This document shows positions 48,801 to 61,720 of a stretch of DNA of 64,000 nucleotides, piece after piece (position 1 is the stretch's first letter; each line of letters begins with the position of its first letter). The position numbers and the translations under genes were made by a program. This DNA comes from Hofstenia miamia. Its lineage: Eukaryota > Xenacoelomorpha > Acoela. The stretch is from assembly GCA_004352715.1 (NCBI GenBank), contig SCFE01000117.1:766281-830280 (forward strand), in the 5' to 3' direction. Under the pieces are notes generated by a model. The model was not told the DNA's origin, did not search any database, and saw only the letters and a program-made list of their open reading frames with translations.

Positions 48801-49819
48801 CGCTAGGAATCAATGGACAGAAGGCGTTTTTAAATTCGAAAATGTCTGACAATGTCATATTCAAATTGACTTTTGTGAATGAGTACTCAAGTATGCTAAA
48901 TCTTAAAAAGTCTTTTTAGCAGTTTTAGTGACAATTCATAGTTGTCAAGTTCTACTTTCAATAACTCGAATTAATTTTGAAACTTAAGCACATTTCATTA
49001 GCAAATACAGCAGAAATGTATAGATGAAGTTACAAACAAATGGCTAGAGAATAATCAAGACTAAATTCAGAAATATACCTGTTAATGTGCAAATATTCGC
49101 AGACGAAACGCAATCACTGCCTCAAAGCAAGTGCATTGAAAATGCTTTCACAAAAATGTACAATAAAAGCTAAAATCCACAGTGTAGTCAAATCTCTGCA
49201 CAAAGGGAAGCGAACAATTTCCCACACTGGCGTTTAGTTTGGGGCTAAATTTTGAATGCTTTCATCATCAGCCAGAAATAATAACTTCGGATAGAGTTCC
49301 ACAATTCACAGATAAATTTATTTCTACCGCCGACTGCAGCTTTTTTCTTCTGTTTATTCAATCATCCAGATATTTGCACGAGTAGCAAATGGGGAACATA
49401 TACGCCCATTTAATCAATCTTAGGAACACACCGAAAATACTCGGTATAATTGTTAATGTTATGATACTCAAAATTATTATGAAGAGATGCAGAAATTTCA
49501 ATGTCTTCAACCTGATCCAAGAGTACACAACATGCCATACGAGTAACAAGTTTATATCATATATTAAATTAGCATAAAGGCATTGCAAATGACTTACCAC
49601 TATAATTAGAGCTACTGATTCAAATAATAGCCAGTTCAACCTAATACTTTTAGTAACATAATTTGAGTAATGTTGCAATTGCAAGAACATCAGTTAATTA
49701 TGTTTTGAACTTAGCGTACTGATTTTAAGGCATTTTTGAAATATAATTTAACATATAGTTAAATATTTCAAAGTAGATCTCACTAACCTTAAGACGGTCG
49801 TATGTTTTACTTCATTACT
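45872..49819. other. AT-rich intergenic stretch
   Basis: Four kilobases with no motif-bearing ORF (those at 48163-48348, 48496-48726 and 49358-49690 are AT-rich and unassigned) and no clear repeats. Confidence 0.6.
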
Positions 49820-49821
49820 TA

Positions 49822-50012
49822 GACGTTTTTTTAAAGGAACCTGTTTATAAGAAACCTACATGTACAATCTCGAAAAATTAAGAAACTCATTTTTATCAAT
49901 AACAATAAGAAGCTGAATAAGAAACTTTTGGAACTAAAACCACCAAAATTTTTACCAAAATCAAGAAACTTTTAGAACTAGCTCTTCACCTAGTTTCTTA
50001 TAAAAAAACGTG
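49822..50012. mobile_element. 191-bp TA-flanked miniature element
   Basis: Left end GACGTTTTTTTAAAGGAACC; right end, reversed, CACGTTTTTTTATAAGAAAC. The ends match over about 20 bp with one indel and a few substitutions. TA precedes the left end (49820-49821) and follows the right end (50013-50014), as for Tc1/mariner-type MITEs. Inside are two direct repeats, AAGAAACTTTTGGAACTA and AAGAAACTTTTAGAACTA (about 49920 and 49963), and further AAGAAAC words. No ORF. Confidence 0.5.
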
Positions 50013-50014
50013 TA

Positions 50015-51382
50015 CTCTATTTGTTTTTCAATTAATTTACAGATATTAACTTGTATGCACGGTTCACCAAATATTATATTCGATTCAAAGGGTTATAAAG
50101 TGCAAGCTGCAAATCTCAGTCCTTTGATATTTAATTTTCAGTGGTCAACTCTCAATTGCTTATTATGATTTTGTAGTGCAATGGCTTACAGCCCGCTGGA
50201 TTTCACTTTCACGGCTACGGTCTTTATTTTTTAATGATTGGATCGAGGTTAAGTTTATGACCTAAGTTATTTGAATTTGAAAATCACATTTTCTTGACTA
50301 CCTCTTTGAATATTAAGCTTCCGACGGCCTTAATTTATCTGAACTTGAGTTTGACTTTTCAGAAGTTTGTTTCAGTTATCCTTAAATGTCTATGTTTAGG
50401 ATTACATTGTCAACAAGCATCAATTGAGCAGAATCTTATTTGGCTTAGTAGTCTGAAAAAGCATTTAATTTTTCTAATTTTCTAATAGCTTGCATTTAAT
50501 TTTAAAATTGTAAAATTACTAAACTTGGGAAGCAGATGATAAAGCAATTTCGAAGTTTGCGCCTTAGCCTCTGAGAATATTGCTCTGTGATAATCGGCAG
50601 TTTGCTAAATTGATCTGAGAAATGCTATGAGTAAATTAGCGGAAAGCAGTGACAATTTAGCTGATTCGCTTTGATTATACAATTGGGTGCAATCCGCAGA
50701 TGCGATCTTTTATAATTGCTGAGCAAATAAAGTTTGTCTTTGTTGAAGGTATGAATAATTGAATGACGGAATCTCATGCAATGTATCCAAATAGATGTTG
50801 TATACTTCAACTTCAGAAGCCAAAAATCAATGCGGGATCTCTTTAGATTGCTGTTAATAATCATATCTACGTGAAGAGATGCGAATAGGAAGCCAGACAA
50901 CAGCAGTTCCCCGCAATCACCGTTTCTCATATTTTTATATTGAATAAAATTACATGGCATATATTAAGTTAATATGTCTAATAACCAGACAGGTGTGAAA
51001 TAATGCTTTCATAATGCAATCGAAATAATTAGTTAAAATTGGAGATATAACAAAGCTGGAAGTAGGTTGAGTTGATTTGCAGGGTAGGCTATGCTAGGTC
51101 AGACATCTAAATCTGCATTTTATCGATTTGATGAGAAAATCTCAGTTTATCGAGTTTATCGGAGATATTTAGAGTGTTTTTGTTTGTTGATTAGTATTTG
51201 GTTGATCTTCTGATAATTTAGAAGCTTAATGCAGCAAAATTTTTACGTGCTTAGTTTAGAACTGTCCGTAATAGGTTAATAGGTAACAGTATCGGCGCGG
51301 TACAGGGAGAAGTCGTACCTGTAGCAGTAAAATTCTTGCCTGTACTCAGGGGAATACCCGTAGGGTCAATTTCAACCCATAC
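50015..51382. other. Intergenic stretch, partly GC-richer
   Basis: Mostly AT-rich. At 51290-51375 a GC-richer patch (GGCGCGGTACAGGGAG, ACTCAGGGGAATACCCG) stands out, but I cannot assign it. The 111-aa minus-strand ORF at 50625-50960 has no recognisable motif. Confidence 0.45.
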
Positions 51383-53753
51383 CAGGGTTGCGGTTAATAT
51401 TGATTTGATTTTATATCAATATTTTGATATCAAATCCATTGATATGATTTGATTTGATATCGATTTTCAAATCAATTGATTTGAGTTTGTTTAGCAAGTT
51501 CGAAAATTTATATCTTAAAGTCACAAAATACATTAATTAGATTACATATATTGTTTTTCCCTGAAAATTTGCACAATAAAGAGAATAAAGATGCTACATT
51601 CTCAATAGAAACACAGCATCCAACCGGAAATTGAAAAGTCATTTACGAATGTTAGCAAAGATGATTTTGAGCATTTCTATGCGTTCTACTTCACAGCCTA
51701 CTACAGGTAGTTGATACTTGAAATACGAATTTTAGGCCAAAGTTGTTTATTGAATCAATTAGGCTGCAATCGGTTTTGTCTGCATTTTTAAACAATTTCC
51801 TACAAACCTATTAGGAAATTTGAAATCCATGTATATGGACACATCTATGAGTAAGAGTACTCCCTTGTTATGGTTAACATTTGGGCTAAAAATTATTAAC
51901 TATTTCTCAATGAAAATAATTTTAAAGTCTTCTCACGCCTAAAGTTCAGATAATAAGGCGGTATAAACTATAGGGTTCGGCAAAAGTATAGAGCAGCAAC
52001 TTATCACCAATATCTTGTTTTCTATAGGAAGAGTGTCCAAATGTCGTCCAGGTTAGCCGTGCGCAAACACAGAGGTCATGGTACGCTTGAATGGATGTAA
52101 AAACGGCCCGCGATTTAAGGCTTAGTTGAAAGAGGAGAGATTCCTTTATTCTGTGGTTTTCAGATGGTAGGTATTTTTATTAGTTGTTGAAATATAAGAA
52201 CTCGAAAATTTTTTAATGCAACCACAAAAGACGAATGGGTTAATTAGGATTAGATGTTATTTTGTAATATTTCCCTGACATTTTTTCAAGAAATTTATGT
52301 TATCAAGGTTCCTTTTCGGAAAAACGATGGCTTGCAAATTTTGAAACATGACAATTCATGATCATTTAGCCATGAGTCAATGTGAACAAATGTTTAAATT
52401 TAGTGATGGTAATAAATGTTCTATGAAAAGGATGATCAATACGAAAATATTAGAGCAGGTGCATGTGATGGATGTTATTTTAATCTGAAAATTATCGAAG
52501 TATAAAGAAAAAGTTTTAGCATTTTGATTCCAAACAAAAAATAAACATCAAAGTGGAATTTGAATAAATTTTTAGTACTCAAGATAAATTTTCTTTCATA
52601 ATTTTGCGATAAACGATACATTAAGTGAATTACTTCAAATTTCAGGATCACTTTGTTTTTACACAACGGCAGTCATAAACATTTAAATAAATATCAATTT
52701 AAACTAATAGTTTAAATTTAAAATTAAATAAAAAAATGAGATCTTGTTATTTCACCTTCCTGGAATTAACAGCCCAAGATTTTCAAATTGATTTTGTTTT
52801 TGACAAAATATTTCATTGTATGGACCTAATGCGAAAAAACTTTGTTTTAGAAACAATTTAAAAACATATTTTGCTTAAAATGTGCTATCTGTTAGAATAA
52901 TTCTGAAATGGTAATTAAAATGTCAATCGGAATAATTGTGTAAATTAATCATGGTGTTTATAATAATTTTGTCTAAATGAAATAGAAAACTATGACCGGG
53001 TCTTGGAAGAGAAACAGAGCCAGATCATGCTATTCCTTAAGAATCTGAAGTAAGATATTTAGGGCAGAGTTTCTGCTAAAAATTTGGCCCAGATTTCCCA
53101 ATGCTTATGGTGTTATCTAAATACTCATACAGTGTTTTTGTCATGCGCATTTAGATATCACTTTAAAAATTCCGTAAAGGACTCTAACAATTCAAGGTAT
53201 TTTTATTTTTTTACTTTTTTGTACTTTTTGTAGAAGCAAGCTTGATAAAATACAAACCGTAGTATCACATAAACTTAATTTATTATCTGTTAAACCATTT
53301 TTATAAGTGTCTAACAAAATCATACATTTTGAACATTTGACGCCTCTTAAAAAATTACCCAAGCAAAAGTGATCTGTGTTATTATCTTGGATGCAGCTGC
53401 TTCAGCCAAATGTGGCCTAATACTTCAAATTCTGATTGATGAAATTTGAACAACTTAATGACCTTATTTGGTAAAATGTTGAGAAGAAATCGTGAAAACT
53501 TTTGATACCAGAGACATGCTCAAAACTAACACCTATATATCATTAAAGATTTTTGAAGGTGATCATATCCTAGAGTTTTATGTTTCAACGGTTGAGCATT
53601 AAATATTTGTGTGTGTAGTAGACCATTGTAGGATTTAATTAATCTTGCATTTATAGTATAACCAGATATATATTTTGTTTTGAAATAATTTACTAGTATC
53701 ATGAAACATTTCAGGGGTTGCTTAGGTACCCTCATTTACCCCTTGACTAGGCT

Positions 53754-53758
<5 letters not shown>

Positions 53759-53815
<57 letters not shown>

Positions 53816-53816
53816 C
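53759..53816. repeat. (TA)n microsatellite
   Basis: An alternating T/A run of about 58 bp with one TTTA break. The flanking CAGGGGTTGCTTAGGTACCC at 53711 resembles a hAT start, but no partner end is seen. Confidence 0.9.
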
Positions 53817-54260
53817 CTTGGTATACAAAATGCATGAGGAAGATTGCAGCATTTTTCAAAAATCGGTGCTGAATTCAAAACATATTACAACGAAGTTTTT
53901 GAGACCAACAATACCAAACCACTTTTAGTTTTAAAAATCAATTTAAATTGCTAATTTAATAACTTTCAAAAATCAATCTTTCGAGATTGAGTCAGAGATA
54001 TTTAAAACAATAAGCACAGATTCTTTCAAGTTTGAGCGTGCGACTACTTGATTATGTGAAAATAAATGTAGTCCAAGAGAATTCAGCATAAATATGTAAG
54101 TGAACTGGATGAATTAAAAATAAATCAGCTTGCACTTCTGAAGATTTCAAAGCCCGAGGCGACTTTGCCATAAATGCTCACTCTGTGGTCACATTTTGAA
54201 AACATGTTGGAATTACTGCAACTAGATTTATTTAGCCAGAACCTGCTAGTGTTTATCGTT

Positions 54261-54261
54261 N

Positions 54262-54296
<35 letters not shown>

Positions 54297-54312
54297 TTAT
54301 TTATTTATTTAC
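54261..54312. repeat. (TA)n then (TTTA)n, preceded by a single N
   Basis: One N at 54261 is followed by a TA run and then ATTTATTTATTTATTTA. The N again marks an uncertain join, here probably in repeat length. Confidence 0.85.
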
Positions 54313-54730
54313 TATATATTGTTTAGACGCTCGTATAATTATGACTTCAATTTAAGGGTGTGAAGCATCGTCAAGCTCAACTATTGTTAAAATGCAAACA
54401 GTTTTACAAAGTAAAAATCTCACTGAGTAATTATAAAATGAATTTTTTTCCTGCAATCTGATACTACTGGATTTTGAAGCATGCAACAATTAAAAATAGT
54501 TAATGCAATGCAATCAAGATTGCATTTATAATCAATGATATGCATGCATTGCTTAGATACAGGAGTTGCAAAGTTAGTGGATTTCTTTGAAATATATAAA
54601 AATATATTGTATCAAAACAATATAATACTGTTGATATCAAGGAATTTATTGATTTGAATGGATAAATATTGATACCAATGAGCAAATGTTGGTTAATTTG
54701 ATTCGATTTGATGCGAAATTTAGACCCCTG

Positions 54731-57700
54731 TAAATCAAGGCATTAAAATGAAAAGGATTAGGTGAACAACTAGAATTAGAAATTTTTTGTAGCATAATCA
54801 AGACTGATATGATTAACAAAAATTGAATTTCTTAAAAATTATTTTTGAGAATTTTGTTTGATGCTCAAGTATAAAATATAAAAAATAGTGATACCTTGCA
54901 TACGTTGCTTATTAATATATTGGTATATTAAATAATGATTGTTAAATTGTTTTATTTAAGTATAACGCACGTACTTAAAGTGCCACAGTATTTGGTAATA
55001 CCGTGAAATTTTTAAGATTAAGAACATTCTTTTAACATCGATTCCCAAATAATTACAATATTTCAAATGTTTTTCAATTTAGTAACCAAATTTAAAATAA
55101 AGTATTTAAAAGTTACTTATTGACTATAAAGTTATTGTCCAACTATAATTTCCTTGAAGGTTTAAAAAATTTGGAATTACTTGATACTCACAAAAATTAA
55201 AATGCAAGAATCTAAAAAATTTTGTTTTAAAAATTCAAAAATTAGTAGATAAGAATTTATGTCCCTTTTATCAGATAATGGAATCACATTCCACTCAGCA
55301 AAACCACTTAGTATCTATCTCTTGTGAAATATTGTGACGTCATCATAATTACTTTTTAACTAGTAAAATTTGACAAAAGTAAAAATCTTTAGGCATAATA
55401 TTACTAATGAGTACATTTTATATTAAATATTACAAAATCAAAATTGCAGAATGCACTGTAATGCAATGGTGAAAAATGAGGCGTAAGGGATGCAATGGGT
55501 AGAAAGACAAGACTGTTTGATTAAAAATAATTTTAACTTTTGTGTACTATGTAAAATGGGATTGATACAAACATTGTAAAATTCTTGTTCCAACGGAAAA
55601 CAACTTGTTATGAAACAATGTTTTAAATAGATTCTTTACTCGATAATGATTTGATAAATAGCAGAATTCACCAATAGTGACAGGTATGTTGACGATCCTT
55701 CAAGTGTTTGTAAAAAGTGGAATAAAACATCTGTAAACAGCAAACTCGATGTACATGGGGCATGCATAAATTAATAAAAATTACCATAAACTCCCGCCTT
55801 CCGTTCACTTGTTTGTGAAATTTATAGTGAATTGCTATGTGTAGGCTATAAATGACTGTTTATTTGTACAAAATTTCAAAAACTGTTATCTCCGACAACT
55901 ACAAAAATGGCAACACCTCCAGCAGTAATTGCAATTGTGAAATGTTTCAGTGACGTGTGAATCAATGGAATATCATTAAAATTATAACCAACATTACTTT
56001 CAAAAATGCAATTCGCACCTAAACGACCAGATAAGAAAAAACATTCCCGTTATTGATTTATGGATACTAGACATAGTTGCCAATAGGTTGATTTTCCGCT
56101 GCAATGATCAAAGGTTAGTTAGTTGAAAAGTACATCCTAATTAGGGAGATTTCGATCAATAGAACTCATAATTTGAGGAATTTATCACCTTCCATTGTCG
56201 CCATCTTTTAGACGAAGACAAAAGAAGTGTTTCTGCGAGATTTGTAAATTAAACACGATATTAAAATTTAGCAGTTAAAACTCCATTGCAAATTCAATGC
56301 CAATTAAAAATTTTAAATTCTGAAAAACCACTATTGTAACAATTTTTTTGTTATTTTCAAAGTACAAATTTTCTTCTCATTGGGAATTCAAATTTCCTAT
56401 CAATTTGGTTTATCAGATACATATAGTTTTATTCCAAGCACCTGTTTTTAGCATGTGCACAAATATTTATAATAATGTATAGAGTAATGTCACAAATATT
56501 GGTTTTTGAACTTAGCATAAATTTCGTTTACATTGGTGAAATCTATGTGTTAATCAGCAATGTAATAAAATTTCTGCAAAATTCATTGCAAATTCATCAC
56601 GCTATAGCTATAGTAATCGTTGTATTTAGAGATGTATAAATATAGTTAATTTTTGAGTGAACATTATGCTATGTCGGCACAAGAGTATTGCTGGTCCACT
56701 TCAAAATATTTCATCTTGCTAATGGTATAATTTGAAATTGCAATTAACACCTATCCCCAATAACCAGCACATGAATCACTAACTACAAGCATTGATAGAT
56801 AGTTTCTTATTCATACTGTATATCAAGGACAAAAATAGTTTATCAATAAAATACAAAAAGCCAATAAAACAACATACCATGACTTTAATTTCACATTTGA
56901 TACGTTGTGGATTAAAAATAGATCACATCAATTCTAAATTGCCTTTTGAGGTAAAGCTATAGAAACCTTTGAAATTTTTTAAATCATTTTACTTATTTTT
57001 TCCAATTTCTTTAAAATTTCTTGACTTGCTCTACATTTTCTCGCCTAGAGCCCGATCAGTATCGATATCTGATATTAGCCAGAACTCTGAGTCAAATGAT
57101 GTGTAATGTAAATTGGTTAATTTGATCAAAACAATGAAATATAAAGAGTACATGAAATAATATACCTAGCTTAAATATAGGTTTTTAAATATGTTGTTAG
57201 TTCCAAGAACAGCATGGCTATGATTCAAAACTTTGTTTGCATTCACAAAATGTATTGTTTGACTTACAAAAATAAATGTCAAGACAAACAAATGGCTTTA
57301 GGAAATGTTTCAAATAATTAAAAAAGTGCTTTGCTCGAACAAAAGCATGCAAAATAAATAAAGTTGGGAATAAGGTTTGTATTGAAGAGAAAACATGGCA
57401 TTGAAAGCTTTATTTTGAAAAAGATTTTTGTTTAGAAGTTAAAATTGTTGCTTCTAATTTTATACAATTTACATTCGACATTCCTTTATCACACTTGACA
57501 AAAACACAAGTTTGACGACGCTGATTCTGGCATATAAATAAGATGGAAATATTTCTACATATATTATAATCTCATCATTTTAACAATTGCACGAAATATA
57601 TAAAAGAATAAGATATTTTAAAACGAAATACCAATTGATCATATCTAAAATCTGAAAACACCAATGGATGGGTAATTGTCTTCTGTTCCATTTTATCTTT

Positions 57701-59764
57701 ATTTCGTGTCCGGTCGTGAACTTGTCCAGGCGCGGCTTTGGGCGAAGTCAGGGGCATAATGAATTTTGTACTTCCGCACTGGGTGCCTAGCCTTGACTTC
57801 GGTGATCTATTTAGTCAAAAACGAAATAGCTTATGATAGTCTTTGCTTCCAAGGACTTTAGACCAATCTATTATCTGAAAACTCATGTAGGTATTGGAAG
57901 AATTCGAATGTTTTTTAGAATCGGTTTCCATTGAAAAAATATTATCTTCACTAATGTACTTGAAACACAGATGTAATTTCTACTACAAATCAAATTTTCA
58001 CCATAACAGAGAAGCGCACCTACCCAATCGATGTGTCCAAATTCCTAATTGGCTTGGAGAAAATTTTTGAAAATGTGGGCAAAAAGTTGTGTACCCTTTA
58101 AGATACAATGGACAATCTTGCATTAAGGCTGGTTGCCATTCAAATTGCGTTGGGGTTTCATGGACACAATTTTATATCCTAATGAAATAATAAGGTTTTT
58201 TGATTAACATATTTCCAATTGTTGGGTGTATTCCGAATGGAAGAACTGTTCAAAAAATGATTCTCACAAAGAATTGCACCCTTGGTTTATCCAAAAGAGG
58301 AATTTCTCAAGAATTTGAAAACACCTCAGCAAAATCAGGATTCAAAAAATTATCAGTGGTTCAAATCATTGAAATGTGATAGCTTAGTCAGTTTTGGTTT
58401 TAACACACAACTTCAACAGTAAATGCATCGAACGTAGATATCAGTCCTGGTGAAAATCAAATTGTAATCTAGACAAGGCTAATCTTATTAAACTAATGAA
58501 TATATGGATTTATTATGATGAGGAGTGGATAGATGTTTTCTTGTCTGATATTCCAGACCCATCACAAAATTCACTTTTAAGTTCAAAGAAATCTTACAAA
58601 TTCGAACTTCCTGTATGCTTCTTAAAACACAGAGTTAAGAAATATAGGTCAATGATGTCAATTTAAAATAGTTTGTTTATTCTCATTATTATTCTTGAAA
58701 TTTAACAATTTTGTGTTCGATTCAGTTCTGCTTTATCAGCATGAGATTCAATTATGTACTTATTTATGAATAATTATTTTCTTTCAAAGTTAAAAAAATC
58801 AAAATTCCAAATTAATAATATAGTCTAGTAATTTACTTATATGCAAGCCTGAAAATTTAAATATTCAACTTATCAATTTTATTATATTCATAGAATCCGA
58901 GTAATTATGTTTTGCAAAGTAAAATCAGCAAAGACGAAATTTATTAAAGGGCGTCATTTTTGAAAGGACGCATATTAGACTTTGGATTCAGATCTGATAA
59001 TAAATCATTTAAAATCACGTTTGAACTTCTCAGTTTTGCAACACAAAGTGGGAAATTAGTTATGGAAATAATGTATTAGGGTTCATAAACAATAATTGAA
59101 GCTAAATAAAATGAGCCTTCTGAGGAATTATACTAAGCCAGAATAAATATTACAGTTACTTGCAAATTGCAAACAGTTGTTGATTAAGGAAAGGTGAAAA
59201 AACATTCAATACCTCTTCAAAATATCGAAGCTTTTGTGCGGCATCTAATAAATATGGAAAATGCTTAAAGAGTACAATATTGTTAGCAGACGATTTCAAA
59301 CGCTACCCGTTCACCAATTTATTTTGTCAACTCTACACAAAGTATTAAGTCAATTGACTAGTAGGTGCTAAAAACATTTGTCTACATAATCTGTCAGTAT
59401 TACTCATTTACTCCTCTATTCGCTTCTATTCGCTACGAATGTATATCATAAAGCAAGCAGACATTCAGTATCGTAGTACATGACAAAGGTTGAGTGACAT
59501 GCAGTGGCCTTGCGCATTTGGGACCTGCACCATTCTTCAAATTTTTAGAAATTGTCCGAATTTTTGAAGGATTTCTGCGGCTTGCATATGTACATTAGAC
59601 CAGTTCAGGGTAAACCTTTTACAATATCTCAGTGGGTAACTAAAAATTGCTGTACCTTGGATTCAATGTTGTTGTGGGAATTAATAATTATAATATTTTT
59701 ATTCAGGTAAAGGTAAATGCAGTTGGGCCTCAATTTTTTAAATATGTATTCTAATTGTATCAGC
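54731..59764. other. AT-rich intergenic stretch
   Basis: Five kilobases with no supported gene. A GC-richer island at 57705-57810 (GTCCAGGCGCGGCTTTGGGC and following) has no coding or repeat signature that I recognise. Confidence 0.6.
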
Positions 59765-59772
59765 GCTTATGA

Positions 59773-60532
59773 ACTGAGGTAGGGCTCATATGCATATCAA
59801 TAGGCCCGTTGGTTTGTTCGTGCCCCTATCCCAAGCCTGTTATGCTCGTAGCTAAATATTATTTAACTAAATAGCTTGATTAACAAGACAAATTGGAAGT
59901 GTGCTATTATTCATATACATACCTAAACGGTCATAACACCTATCAATGGAGTTTACTTCAAAATCACATTAAGTGTTTTTGTTGATAATACTGAGAAGTC
60001 TAATTTTGTAACTAAAACGTCATAATTAAGTAGTTTCCAGAAGATTTATGATCAAATTTTGTTAATTTATTGACAATCTCAGCATTAAATCACAACAATA
60101 ATTGACAAAACATCAAACTATGAAAATACTTGAAAAGGGCTCTCAGTTATCACAATATAACACTACACTGCTTGTATGACCTTGTAAAATGGGTAAATTG
60201 CAATACTTACATTCAAAGGGTATGGAACGGTTTCTGAAGTTAACAAATTACGATTCTTACGTTATAATATTATGTACTTAAGTAGGATGTGTTTATCAAT
60301 GCAATGAGATTTGAAATGGAATTCTCTAAAATTGAGGAAGACAGTTCGTTGTATGTGGCTTAGTAAAATATTAAATGAGCTATTTGTAATTTTTATGGTC
60401 AATCTACATGAAGTTTTCACAAAATACATATACAAAGATATATAGAATTGATAAATATACCCGGTCTGTGTCCGTACTATATAAGCCCGTGCCCGTACAT
60501 CTTTGTCGGTGTCCGTTAGGGGCCCTACCCTA
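59773..60532. mobile_element. Possible hAT-like element
   Basis: GCTTATGA (59765-59772) and GCGTATGA (60533-60540), 7 of 8 identical, flank the segment. Near the left edge is AGGTAGGGCTC, and the right end reversed starts TAGGGTAGGGCCCC; both are followed by GGCCCG or CGGGC words. The terminal match is short and offset by four bases, and the duplications lack the usual T at position 2, so the assignment is tentative. No transposase inside. Confidence 0.35.
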
Positions 60533-60540
60533 GCGTATGA

Positions 60541-61164
60541 ATACACAATGACATTTTTAACTAGGGACTCCTTAAATGCAAATGCGCTTCAAAACTTATC
60601 TAGTTTCAAATTTTCCAGTTCGCTATTTGCTTTCAAAATTCACATAAGATCTGACCTAAATACCAAACTGCTTTGCCTTCGCTGAAGGTTAAAGAGTTCA
60701 AGCATTTATGAGTAATTTGTTAAAAGAGAACAAATTCCAAAGCTAGTAACCTACTTTATTTTGAATATATGTTTGCAAGTTGGATGGTTAAGTGAAAGAC
60801 TATTGTATGTTTTTTCATCGATAAAAATGAACATAGATGTATATTAATGTGTGAAAGAACATTCCTTTAAATTATCCCACACATTTATCAAAAATTTCCA
60901 AATTTTTTGTTGTTAGCTCTTGACAGACTTTGACTTTTAGTTCATTACAATAAATAAGTAAATGCATAAGGAATGAACTGCTTCAGTGGGGTTTGAATTT
61001 TGCTTGAGAAGAACATTCGAAAAATTTGCGTATTCATTGAATCTTTAAATTTATATTTTCGATGCTATGCTCTGTAGTTCTTATTGTATTACTTATACCT
61101 TGTGTGATCTCACAACAATATAAAAAAAGGCTCTAATATAAGTATTGACCAACATATATATTTA
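60541..61164. other. AT-rich intergenic stretch
   Basis: No gene seen; the 60-aa ORF at 60503-60685 crosses the edge of the possible hAT-like element and has no motif. Confidence 0.6.
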
Positions 61165-61166
61165 TA

Positions 61167-61718
61167 CAGGGTGGTCAAAAAGTCATTGCGCGGAAAATGA
61201 TAAAGAAATTTACTTAAATAACGTTACAAACAATGCTGGAAATGTCCGCTGTTGATATCTAGACTAGACGATCTTAAAAGTTTGGGAAGATAATTTCTTC
61301 AATGTTAGTGGTTATCGCCTCTTGAAGCTCCAGAACGGTGTGTGGATTCCTGAAAAAAACATTTTCCTTCAGATCGCTCCATAAGAAAAACCCAATCGGG
61401 GTCAAGTCAGATGACCAAGCAGACCATCCTTCGAGAGATGAAGCGGTTTTCAAAGGACTTCTGAATAGTGATCACAGCGATGTTGCAAAGTTGCGATATC
61501 TTACTGAAAAATCCTTCGCGAAGTTCCTGTTGCGAAGCTGGGAGGTGAATGGTTGGATTATTTGCCTGCATTATCGTTCTGAATTGATGGTTTCAGTGAA
61601 GAAAATGAGACCATGATGCATAATTATTTTGAACATGCACTTCTGATTCTATCAATTCTTTCAACAAAATACCCCAAATACAAAGTTTTCACTGCACAGT
61701 GACTTCTTGAACACCCTA
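61167..61718 (-). mobile_element. Tc1/mariner element with both ends, decayed transposase
   Basis: The left end CAGGGTGGTCAAAAAGTCAT (61167 on) and the right end (61695-61718, reversed) TAGGGTGTTCAAGAAGTCAC form 20-24 bp inverted repeats with four mismatches; TA lies outside each (61165-61166 and 61719-61720). The minus strand encodes GWSAWSSDLTPIGFFLWSDL, then KENVFFRNPHTVLELQEAIT and TNIEEII, the transposase C-terminal block. The third catalytic residue, normally Asp in TPIDFFLW, is Gly here. At 552 bp the element has lost most of its transposase gene. The plus-strand ORF at 61338-61616 is a shadow of it. A different family from both Tc1/mariner remnants at 11.9-13.9 kb. Confidence 0.8.
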
Positions 61719-61720
61719 TA

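Larger units (their letters stand above)
51383..54730. other. Possible hAT-like element, 3.3 kb, uncertain
   Basis: The left edge starts CAGGGTTGCGGTTAATATTG and the right edge, reversed, CAGGGGTCTAAATTTCGC. Both are followed by dense ATCAAATC or GATTTGAT words over about 100 bp, a subterminal pattern that does not recur elsewhere in the interval. No 8-bp target duplication matches (ACCCATAC against TAAATCAA), and no transposase is visible inside, so the pairing may be wrong. The interior holds (TA)n tracts at 53759-53816 and 54262-54290 and otherwise AT-rich DNA without a gene. Confidence 0.25.

Noticed and set aside
61338-61616. 92-aa plus-strand ORF
   Set aside because: The minus strand of the same segment encodes the SSDLTPIGFFLW transposase block between the element's inverted ends.
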